A DNA stretch of 5,865 bases from an uncultured Clostridia bacterium (GTDB lineage Bacteria; Bacillota; Clostridia; Oscillospirales; Oscillospiraceae): the NCBI GenBank assembly GCA_937858235.1, contig CALLZZ010000329.1, forward strand, positions 1-5,865, written 5' to 3'. The position numbers and the translations under genes are program-made. The notes beneath the pieces are model-generated. The model saw only the letters and a program-made list of their open reading frames with translations. It was not told the DNA's origin and did not search any database. Shown one piece after another: positions 1-5,865 of the stretch (within the stretch, counting starts at the first letter, position 1; each line of letters starts with the position of its first letter).

Positions 1-1283
1 GCTTCAGGAATCTCGCAGATATCAGCAAGCTGCTCATCAGTAAACAATTCCGCTAATTGCGGGACTGCGGCCCAACAAGCAGTATCTTTTGCGCAGTACC
101 CATACCGAGTTGGCAGTATGGATTCTGTTGTGAAGACATTCTTGATCTCGGTAAAGAACGGCATAAAGGAAATATGCCGCTTATCATTGACATCAGTAAA
201 GCTGTCTTCGTCAGTGGGTATTATGGACAGAATAGAGTCATCAATAAGCCTTGCTGACTTTTCTATACCTATGTCGCGAAGATACAGCAAGCTGTCGGAT
301 GCCAGCTTTGCCAACAGCGCAACCATATGATTGTTGTGAGCAACGCCTGCCCGTATTCCTTCACGGCTGTCTGTTAGCAGAAACGGTGCGTGTATCAGGA
401 AATTAAGGCCGGTGTTTTCTTTGGTCGGGAAGAAGCAGAATGCGGGTTCTTTCTTGGGCAGCAGTTTTTTGTCTTTGTCAAGGAAGAAACCAACGGAATA
501 CTTTCTCCCGGCTTCATCTTTGCGTGTGAACAGCCACAAATACTGATCTACAATATCTTCGCCGCTGTTTTGCGTAAGCGTAATTAACTCCGCTGTGGAT
601 TCGCCAATCTGCCTTGTTTCTGGTATGCTTTTACCATATAGACCGATAACATCTTCAAATTCAAAATCGATGTCGCGCAGGCTGCTCAGAAAGAGAAGTG
701 GGTAAGAGAGTGATCTCAGTTTCTCTGCTATATCGCTGTATGCCTCTTTTTGACCGCGTTCGGCATGGTCAAAAGGGAAAACGAACAGTGTTTCATTTGC
801 TCTGCGCCCTTCAAAATCCTCTTCAATAAAAGTGGGAACAATGAAGCGGTCAATGCGAAAATGGACATTGGGATCATAGATATAAGGCGTCGATGTATAC
901 TGAAAAACGGCCTTAAATCCAACACCAAATTTGCCAATAGATGCCGCCGTTTTGTTGGAGTTGGCGATTGAAGTAATTGAGTTAATATCCCCAAGCCTAC
1001 CAGCGTCAGAGTCTTCATCTTCATGTGAAGGGTCTGTTACGGAAAAATGCCGGGTGCCGTTGTGTATAAAGATTAGTCTGTCCGGTTCAAGAATGAAATA
1101 CGCATTTGTAGCGCCAGCGTCGTCGGCGTTTTGAAGAAGCTCATATATAAAATGAGCTTGGTCCGAGTACTTTTCAACAACGCTATTCTTTATACCTCTC
1201 ATTGAGGGCTTTTCAAGGGTGTCGGCGCTTTCGGCACGGTCTGCTGTGAGCGCAGCAAAGAATTGCTTCTCTTGCTCAGTCAT
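1..1283 (-). CDS. Sacsin/Hsp90-like GHKL-fold ATPase, 3'-truncated by window edge
   Basis: I translated this frame by hand: 427 codons from ATG at 1283 to the left edge with no stop, so the C-terminus is missing. The N-terminal domain shows a Bergerat-fold ATP site: N-box ELLQNADDAGA (48-58), matching the Hsp90 pattern with Glu48 as the likely catalytic base and Asn52 as the Mg ligand; a second motif FIHNG (72-76); and the glycine-rich lid motif IGKFGVGFKAVF (116-127). This combination is typical of the sacsin N-terminal ATPase-like family rather than true HtpG, MutL or gyrase. Residues 128-427 look like a soluble continuation, with no signal peptide or membrane segment. Related large bacterial proteins often carry a C-terminal DUF3883-type domain, which would lie outside this window. 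It is the third gene of the mod-res operon, so I infer a role in the same DNA-directed defence system, perhaps as an ATP-driven sensor or clamp. The exact function is unknown. Confidence 0.88.
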   Translation of the reverse strand, partial: MTEQEKQFFAALTADRAESADTLEKPSMRGIKNSVVEKYSDQAHFIYELLQNADDAGATNAYFILEPDRLIFIHNGTRHFSVTDPSHEDEDSDAGRLGDINSITSIANSNKTAASIGKFGVGFKAVFQYTSTPYIYDPNVHFRIDRFIVPTFIEEDFEGRRANETLFVFPFDHAERGQKEAYSDIAEKLRSLSYPLLFLSSLRDIDFEFEDVIGLYGKSIPETRQIGESTAELITLTQNSGEDIVDQYLWLFTRKDEAGRKYSVGFFLDKDKKLLPKKEPAFCFFPTKENTGLNFLIHAPFLLTDSREGIRAGVAHNNHMVALLAKLASDSLLYLRDIGIEKSARLIDDSILSIIPTDEDSFTDVNDKRHISFMPFFTEIKNVFTTESILPTRYGYCAKDTACWAAVPQLAELFTDEQLADICEIPE

Positions 1284-1328
1284 CTTGTCATTCCCCAACC
1301 TTTCGACAGCATATATTTTTACAGCAAC
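1284..1328 (-). other. 45-base res-ATPase gene spacer
   Basis: This short gap separates the TAG stop of res from the ATG of the ATPase gene. It is AT-rich at the res side and holds no inverted repeat with a T-run and no convincing -35/-10 pair, so the two genes are probably on one transcript. Its length is a multiple of three and it contains no further in-frame stop, so the res and ATPase frames are the same frame interrupted by one TAG. Confidence 0.7.
1291..1296 (-). promoter_or_regulatory. Probable ribosome binding site of the ATPase gene
   Basis: The minus strand reads GGGGAA, followed by 7 bases and then ATG at 1283. This is a weaker match than the AAGGAGG site ahead of res, so the ATPase may be made at a lower level. 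An AAAGG lies a few bases further upstream (1299-1303), too far to be the main site. No better site precedes the next in-frame ATG (codon 28, 1200-1202), which supports the start at 1283. Confidence 0.5.
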
Positions 1329-4118
1329 CTACATACAGAAACCATCTGTATCAAAGATATGCGTAAGCTCATCGTCATTTATGGCTTGCTTTACCTTATC
1401 CCGTACTGCGGTCTTTGACATGTCAAGCCGCTTGAATTTTCCATCTGAAGCCATACGGATAAGTTGAATCCGCCCAACGACCGGGTTATTCCGGGCATAT
1501 TCGGCAAAACCTTTCGCTTTTCCGAGATTGTCTGTCCGTGTTTGGTCGTGAGGCTCAAGGATATCAATGATATATCCGCCGTGTGCATCCTTACGAATGA
1601 CAAGGAAATCCGGGTATGCGGGTTTATATACTCCGTCTTTCTCATACGGAATACTCAGCGACCAGGGCTTTCTCGGTGGATTACGAAGCCAGCATACGAA
1701 GTCAGACCGCGCTGCTTCTTCATCAAGCACACCTTGCTCCCAGTTGTTGAGAGCAATTCTGGCCACTCCGGAATTGTCCACGAACAGATGGTTGGAATAA
1801 ACCCTGCCATTCGCACTGTGCTCGCAGTTTATGGTTTCGGGAAGCATAAAAATGTGCGCACTGACGAGATCACCGTCGGAAACGATATCATTGTATTTCT
1901 TTTTGTACTTTACTGGCAGGTTGATTGTCTGGCGCCGATACCTGTCGTTCATCACGTGGAAACGGTCTTTAGCAAAAGTATTCAGCGCAGCGATGCAGTT
2001 GCTGTCCGCAGCGTAAATAATAATATCGATTTTGAAGCCGTTCGGATTGTCCTCAGTCTGATACTCACGACCGTATTTCACACCTATTCCTTCGTTACCG
2101 AGCTTGGTATCGGCGAGTCTAAACTGCCTGTCCAGGTCGGTATCCGTGGCGGAGAGAAAATCGTGAACGGCGTTATTGTCTACGCTTTCGCCGAACACGT
2201 CAAAAACCTGCGTATTCAGCTTGAACTGCAGCACCTTTGTTGCAAGCTCAGAATACTTACCGCTAGATTTGAGTGATTCTATATAATCGTGAACCATTCG
2301 CACGATGTCATCACAGACTTCATCATAGGCGTTTTGATAAATCAACGATTGACTAAACAAGTGTGAAAGTGCGAACAAAGAGTGCAGATAATTATTGATG
2401 CGCACACTTCTCACTTCGTATGTAAGCAAACCTGCGTCGTTGATTGCTTTCATCACTTCTTCTCGGTCAAAGTCTGCGGTAATCTCTTCTGCCGTACTTG
2501 ATACATCGGAGTCATTTGGCGTTTCCTCAATAGGCGCAGGATACTCTTGCACTGTTTGGACATTCTGACCGCTGGGTGTCTGGGCATAGGCCGATGAGGC
2601 AGTTGCACCGATTGCATCACTGGGAGCAGTTTCACCCATATTGTCGGATTCCGGCTGAGCAATATCATCTAAGCTAAGCTGCCCCGGTGTTATGACTTCA
2701 TGGCGCGGCGCAGCAGCCCTTGGCGTAGTCTGCTTCGGTCGTACAGTGAGAGTATCAAAAGTTTTCTCGCCGAACGCTTCACCATATACATCGGTTGGGA
2801 TGTTACCGCCTTCGGTGCTTTGCAGGGCTTCGGCTACGTCCTTAACGGTTTCTGCATTGAAGTATGGTAAAAACAGATGAACGTCGTTCAAAACATCATC
2901 TACCATAATGTGCATCTGCATCGGAGTACGCACCATGCGTCCGAGGAGCTGCGCGATATAAGTGGCATCATTGGCATGACGGAAGGACATCATCGTCTCG
3001 GCGCGTGGGCAGTCCCAACCTGTGGATAGATTCTCCTTGAAGAAAACAACTTTTATCTTACGGTCATCAGCGATGCGGGAGGGCTCACAATAATTGACTT
3101 CTATTCCATTGATAACAAGAGTGCCGTTGGTTTGGCCGAAGGTATGGACAACCTCACCGGGTTGAAAACGTTCACCGGTGCGCTCTTCTATTTTTTGCAG
3201 GCAATCGTCTAAATCTGTAGCAGAAAGCTGACTTCCGCTGCCGTTTTGAACCTGAATGACGAAAACGGGATTCACATACGCATAATGCTGCTCATAGCAA
3301 TACTGCGTCCAATGCTCCCATTTCTGTTTCCAATCGTCCGCAGCGGCTTGAAGAACCGCCATATCATTATTAATGGTATCCGGATATGTGATGATGATCC
3401 TGTCTTTGAGAAGACCGGAAGCGCGGACTTCATCTGCTGTCGTCACAACAAAATGTGTAGTGGACATGATTCCAGAAGCGAGATTGTTGAAACGCTCCGG
3501 AGTAGCTGTCATTCCAATTACAACAGGCATAACTGGCAAACCATCATCTGGGCTGCCTTTAAGAAATTTCTGCATAATGGTGGTGGCTTTGGCTGCGTCT
3601 CGGCCCTGCATGCCGCGATGGGCTTCATCTATGATGAAGTAAAGCCTGTCCGATTTTTCACGGCCGGTATTGGCAAGCGTTTCCCAAATGGTGTACGTCC
3701 TACCGTCACCATGCTTTGTCAGATTACTGCTTTTGCCGAGCTTCTGTGTATTCAAAAAATAGATGTTTCCATCATCGAGCATTTCCTGATCGAAGGAGTC
3801 ATCGGTTATAATCTTACATTGGTCGAGTGTGATTTTATCGGCTTTTAGGTCAATTTTATCCTTAGACTGCTGATTCAACTCCGGTGAGTCTGAGAGCCAT
3901 ACAAAGATAGCGTCGAGCTGATCCGGATATGTATCATCACCAAATAAGATGCTCTCAATCAACGAGGACATGACGATGGTCTTGCCAGCACCTGTGGGGG
4001 CTGTATAGGAAACGATCTGCGGGGTATGAGTACGGCGATAGCTGCCGAGCGCTTCGGCGGTATTCAGACGCAGGTTTGTAAGCGCCTGCTTTTGAAACGG
4101 GAATAATTCAACCTTCAT
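1329..4118 (-). CDS. res: Type III restriction subunit-like DEAH-box helicase (Res) with atypical C-terminal nuclease motif
   Basis: A complete gene of 929 residues, close to the usual 900-1000 of Type III Res proteins. Superfamily 2 helicase motifs are visible in order: Q-like FPFQKQAL (6-13), motif I TAPTGAGKT (39-47), motif II DEAH (164-167), motif III TAT (204-206), motif V STGWDCPRA (365-373) and motif VI QLLGRMVRTP (390-399). A polar, Ala/Thr/Asp/Glu-rich linker covers about 461-548. The C-terminal part carries WLRN (810-813) and PDFLVI (836-841), followed by IIDILEPH (850-857). This sits where Res enzymes have PD-x(n)-(D/E)xK, but the lysine position is Leu854. By family knowledge Res uses ATP to move or switch along DNA with Mod and cuts after two complexes meet; cleavage by this protein is uncertain. 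The start is set by a strong ribosome site, 5 bases after mod. The TAG stop is 45 bases before the ATPase gene. Confidence 0.93.
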   Translation of the reverse strand: MKVELFPFQKQALTNLRLNTAEALGSYRRTHTPQIVSYTAPTGAGKTIVMSSLIESILFGDDTYPDQLDAIFVWLSDSPELNQQSKDKIDLKADKITLDQCKIITDDSFDQEMLDDGNIYFLNTQKLGKSSNLTKHGDGRTYTIWETLANTGREKSDRLYFIIDEAHRGMQGRDAAKATTIMQKFLKGSPDDGLPVMPVVIGMTATPERFNNLASGIMSTTHFVVTTADEVRASGLLKDRIIITYPDTINNDMAVLQAAADDWKQKWEHWTQYCYEQHYAYVNPVFVIQVQNGSGSQLSATDLDDCLQKIEERTGERFQPGEVVHTFGQTNGTLVINGIEVNYCEPSRIADDRKIKVVFFKENLSTGWDCPRAETMMSFRHANDATYIAQLLGRMVRTPMQMHIMVDDVLNDVHLFLPYFNAETVKDVAEALQSTEGGNIPTDVYGEAFGEKTFDTLTVRPKQTTPRAAAPRHEVITPGQLSLDDIAQPESDNMGETAPSDAIGATASSAYAQTPSGQNVQTVQEYPAPIEETPNDSDVSSTAEEITADFDREEVMKAINDAGLLTYEVRSVRINNYLHSLFALSHLFSQSLIYQNAYDEVCDDIVRMVHDYIESLKSSGKYSELATKVLQFKLNTQVFDVFGESVDNNAVHDFLSATDTDLDRQFRLADTKLGNEGIGVKYGREYQTEDNPNGFKIDIIIYAADSNCIAALNTFAKDRFHVMNDRYRRQTINLPVKYKKKYNDIVSDGDLVSAHIFMLPETINCEHSANGRVYSNHLFVDNSGVARIALNNWEQGVLDEEAARSDFVCWLRNPPRKPWSLSIPYEKDGVYKPAYPDFLVIRKDAHGGYIIDILEPHDQTRTDNLGKAKGFAEYARNNPVVGRIQLIRMASDGKFKRLDMSKTAVRDKVKQAINDDELTHIFDTDGFCM
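2475..2738 (-). other. Polar low-complexity linker within Res
   Basis: Residues of about 461-548 of Res are rich in Ala, Thr, Ser, Pro, Asp and Glu, with few large hydrophobic residues. They lie between the end of the helicase core (motif VI ends near residue 399) and the C-terminal region, whose structured-looking sequence resumes near residue 549. I read this as a flexible tether joining the motor to the C-terminal domain. No recognisable motif is visible in it. Confidence 0.6.
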
Positions 4119-4123
4119 CTTTC

Positions 4124-5865
4124 TTACCTCCTTGCGTTGATGCGGAAATTATCAAGATAGCTGCGATACAGCTGATATGTATGCTTGGCGCGAAGACCGG
4201 ATATCATCTCGCGGTACGCCTTTTCCGAGTCCGTCACAATAAACACCGTATCAATTTCCGGATGCGCGTTGAGTTGTTCGTCGAAAGCCATGAAGCTGCT
4301 TTCGCTTATCAAAACTGCAAACTTGTTCTCCGGAAGTATCAGCATGTCCGGAACTTCGCTACACAGCTCCGGGCGTTTGCCTATGGCACCTGCTTTCAGC
4401 CACAACAGTGGGAGAATCTCTTTGAACTGCCTGCCCAATGCGACATCGTCTTTGTCGAGAAAGCCCAGCTTGAAGTATTCACAGTTTGCCTTAAATCCCT
4501 GCGACATCGGAATGGGGTTTCCATCTGCGTCGTTGGCAAGATAATCCCCCTTAAGCGGATTGCCGTTCACATCATGCCCCTCGATGGAGCAGACCGTGCG
4601 CGGCCATGTGACATAGCGGGCAATGCCAAGCTTTTCCCATTCCGGATCGCCGGGCTGGAATCCTTGCGTGGTCAACCTTCTCGCCTCATCATACGATACT
4701 TCGTTATTAGTCACCATTATAGAACGACGATGACCATTATCCTCTGTATTTAAGAGATTGACCGCATGAAGCGTAGTGCCAGAACCAGCAAAGAAATCTA
4801 CAATGAGTGCATCCTTCTTGTCTGCAAGAAAGTACAGTAGACAGTCATGAACTGCATATAGCGACTTTGGGAAATCGAATCGCAATTCTCCTATCACATT
4901 CTTCAATATTTTAGTACCAAAATCTCTTGCATCGTGAGAGTCGAAGTTCCACTGAGTTCTCGGCATAATCTTCTTTGTTTCAATATTCGATGCAAGTACA
5001 CTCCCGTCTTCAGCATACCCAGTAACTTGAATTACTCCGCTTTCTATGTCTCTTATGGTTCCACTCATAAGGTATTGAATCACGTAAAGTTGCGGCTTGT
5101 TGGGGGTATGTCTGGCAGCTTTGAGGTACCCCTTTTTTACAAGATTCCTACAAGTATTCGGTGTTAAGCCCCAAAGCATCTCGGTTCCATCGTCTCGTAC
5201 TGGAAACACCGCTTCGCAATGTGGTAATTGCTTTACTGAGAATCTATCAACATCGTGTGCTATTGCATCCCCGACTTCTACTATTTTATTCGTCCTAACA
5301 TCCACATAAATGGGGTAAAACTGTCGTGGTCGTGATGTCCGAACATTCATGGCACTGCTTCTTCTATATGATTGCCAGTGAATAGACTCTCCCTCCAATG
5401 CATACTCGGCATTGTCAGAAGGAATTATTGAGCAATTACCAATCATGACAAAGAAAATAAATTCATTGACACGAGTAAATTCATTTGTTCGCGCAGCGCC
5501 TTTACGACTAATAACTGAGCTAATCATTTGAATATTTGCCTCTGGGAACATTTCCTCCAGCAAGCACCCCAGATGCAAGTATTCCTTTTCATCAATAGTG
5601 ACAATCAATACCGAATTATTCGGATTCAGAATTCGCTTCGCAATTTTCAGCCGCTTCTGCATCATGGAAAGCCATTTGCTATGGCGGTAACTGTCAGAAG
5701 CGTCGACATAGTCGTTGTTGTACTTCCAGTCGCGGGCTCCCGTGTTGTAGGGCGGGTCAATATAGATACAATCCACCTGCTTGGGGTATAGGTACTCTAA
5801 TAGCTGAAGCGCATGATAGTTGTCCGCTTCGATGAGCGTATGCCACAGGTCGCTGTCCGGCGCGT
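4124..5865 (-). CDS. mod: Type III-like N6-adenine DNA methyltransferase (Mod), 5'-truncated by window edge
   Basis: The reading frame is open from the right edge, with 579 complete residues visible and the true start outside the window. Seen: a lead-in reading LIEADNYHALQLL (residues 10-22), motif IV DPPYNTG (36-42), and motif I DFFAGSGTT (356-364) with its AdoMet-binding glycines. The order IV, about 315-residue spacer, then I is that of beta-class amino-methyltransferases, the class of Type III Mod subunits; the spacer should hold the target-recognition domain. After motif I comes a C-terminal extension ending in YLDNFRINARR. By family knowledge, Mod methylates adenine in a short asymmetric site and gives the Res complex its specificity. 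The stop lies 5 bases before res, so the two are very likely co-translated. A GTG at 5774-5776 is not the start, because conserved sequence continues upstream of it. The spacer is AT-richer than both flanks. The frame shows no break. A solitary methylase is unlikely given the adjacent helicase. Confidence 0.93.
   Translation of the reverse strand, partial: APDSDLWHTLIEADNYHALQLLEYLYPKQVDCIYIDPPYNTGARDWKYNNDYVDASDSYRHSKWLSMMQKRLKIAKRILNPNNSVLIVTIDEKEYLHLGCLLEEMFPEANIQMISSVISRKGAARTNEFTRVNEFIFFVMIGNCSIIPSDNAEYALEGESIHWQSYRRSSAMNVRTSRPRQFYPIYVDVRTNKIVEVGDAIAHDVDRFSVKQLPHCEAVFPVRDDGTEMLWGLTPNTCRNLVKKGYLKAARHTPNKPQLYVIQYLMSGTIRDIESGVIQVTGYAEDGSVLASNIETKKIMPRTQWNFDSHDARDFGTKILKNVIGELRFDFPKSLYAVHDCLLYFLADKKDALIVDFFAGSGTTLHAVNLLNTEDNGHRRSIMVTNNEVSYDEARRLTTQGFQPGDPEWEKLGIARYVTWPRTVCSIEGHDVNGNPLKGDYLANDADGNPIPMSQGFKANCEYFKLGFLDKDDVALGRQFKEILPLLWLKAGAIGKRPELCSEVPDMLILPENKFAVLISESSFMAFDEQLNAHPEIDTVFIVTDSEKAYREMISGLRAKHTYQLYRSYLDNFRINARR
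4127..4133 (-). promoter_or_regulatory. Shine-Dalgarno site of res inside the last codons of mod
   Basis: On the minus strand the bases read AAGGAGG, followed by 8 bases and then the ATG of res at 4118. This is an almost perfect match to the 16S rRNA tail. It overlaps the final Arg-Arg codons of mod, next to its TAA stop. Ribosomes finishing mod would therefore stop on top of the res initiation site, which points to translational coupling of methylase and helicase. It also fixes the res start with confidence. Confidence 0.9.
4681..5700 (-). other. AT-rich central segment of mod covering the target-recognition region
   Basis: By hand count, G+C here is about 425 of 1020 bases (42%). The 3' part of mod (4141-4680) is about 52%, and the visible 5' part (5701-5865) is about 55%. 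The segment corresponds to residues of about 55-395 of the visible Mod, which includes the whole stretch between motif IV and motif I where Type III enzymes carry the target-recognition domain. In Type III systems this part is known to be hypervariable and exchangeable between alleles, while the ends of the gene are conserved. I infer a mosaic allele; the exact edges are approximate because they were set from 60-base blocks. Confidence 0.6.

Noticed and set aside
728..1024. 98-codon minus-strand frame within the ATPase region
   Set aside because: It overlaps, in another frame, the GHKL ATPase frame that carries the conserved N-box and lid motifs. Its own translation is Leu-rich and unlike any family I know.
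1200..1202. ATG at codon 28 as an alternative start of the ATPase gene
   Set aside because: The upstream bases lack any Shine-Dalgarno match, whereas the ATG at 1281-1283 has GGGGAA at suitable spacing. The ATP-binding domain would be intact either way, so this is not excluded absolutely.
1464..2276. 270-codon open frame on the plus strand, antisense to res
   Set aside because: It lies wholly inside a confidently assigned gene on the other strand. Its translation shows no recognisable domain, and I see no ribosome site or promoter for it. It is best explained as a shadow of res codon usage.
3246..3848. 200-codon open frame on the plus strand, antisense to the helicase motif region
   Set aside because: It sits opposite the conserved helicase core of res, is Cys/His/Ile-rich without a pattern, and has no supporting start signals. 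It is a shadow frame.
4712..4740. Short direct repeat ACCATTAT at 4712-4719 and 4733-4740
   Set aside because: It is an eight-base repeat inside coding sequence with no flanking signature of a mobile element or site-specific recombination. It is likely chance.
5128..5140. A AAA AAG slippery heptamer in the mod frame (minus strand), a possible -1 frameshift site or phase-variation tract
   Set aside because: The heptamer is in the right phase, but a run of six A is common by chance. I see no clear downstream stem or upstream stimulatory site, and the run is too short to be a typical phase-variable repeat. The zero frame is the conserved protein.
5774..5776. GTG as the start codon of the methyltransferase
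   Set aside because: The frame stays open to the right edge. The 29 residues upstream (WHTLIEADNYHALQLL and onward) match the lead-in expected before DPPY in Type III Mods, so this GTG is an internal valine codon.
4124..5865. Simple-sequence repeats that would make mod a phase-variable methylase
   Set aside because: I looked for tandem tetra- and pentanucleotide repeats and long homopolymers and found none in the visible part. The unseen 5' end could still hold one.

Overview
The window holds part of one co-directional operon, read entirely from the minus strand, so transcription runs from high to low coordinates. In transcription order it contains: (1) a Type III-like adenine DNA methyltransferase gene (mod), whose 5' end lies beyond the right edge; (2) a complete DEAH-box helicase gene of the Type III restriction subunit (Res) family; and (3) the first 427 codons of a sacsin/Hsp90-like (GHKL-fold) ATPase gene, which runs off the left edge. 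The coding strand is filled almost without gaps: 5 bases separate mod from res and 45 bases separate res from the ATPase gene. I see no tRNA, rRNA, CRISPR array, insertion sequence, internal promoter or terminator. No stretch over 300 bases lacks a gene.

Organism: overall G+C is moderate (roughly 42-52% by section, hand counts). The res gene has a near-perfect AAGGAGG Shine-Dalgarno site. This would suit a low-to-mid G+C Gram-positive bacterium such as a gut-type Clostridia member, but that is only an inference. The genes are mobile defence genes and do not fix the host.

Layout: 4124-5865 is Mod, with the beta-class order of DPPY (motif IV), then target-recognition region, then FAGSG (motif I), and a C-terminal extension. 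1329-4118 is Res, with helicase motifs I, II, III, V and VI, an 88-residue polar linker, and a C-terminal PD-(D/E)xK-like segment in which the expected lysine is a leucine. 1-1283 is the GHKL ATPase, with an N-box ELLQNADDA and a glycine-rich GKFGVGF lid motif.

Function: Mod would methylate adenine in an asymmetric site for self-marking, and Res would translocate or switch on DNA using ATP. A third, Hsp90/sacsin-type ATPase is not part of a classical Type III restriction-modification system. The arrangement resembles an augmented helicase-methylase-ATPase defence module, and that extra gene, with the atypical nuclease motif, is the most interesting point in the window. The middle of mod (about 4681-5700) is near 42% G+C against 52-55% on both sides, suggesting that the specificity-determining part was exchanged by recombination.
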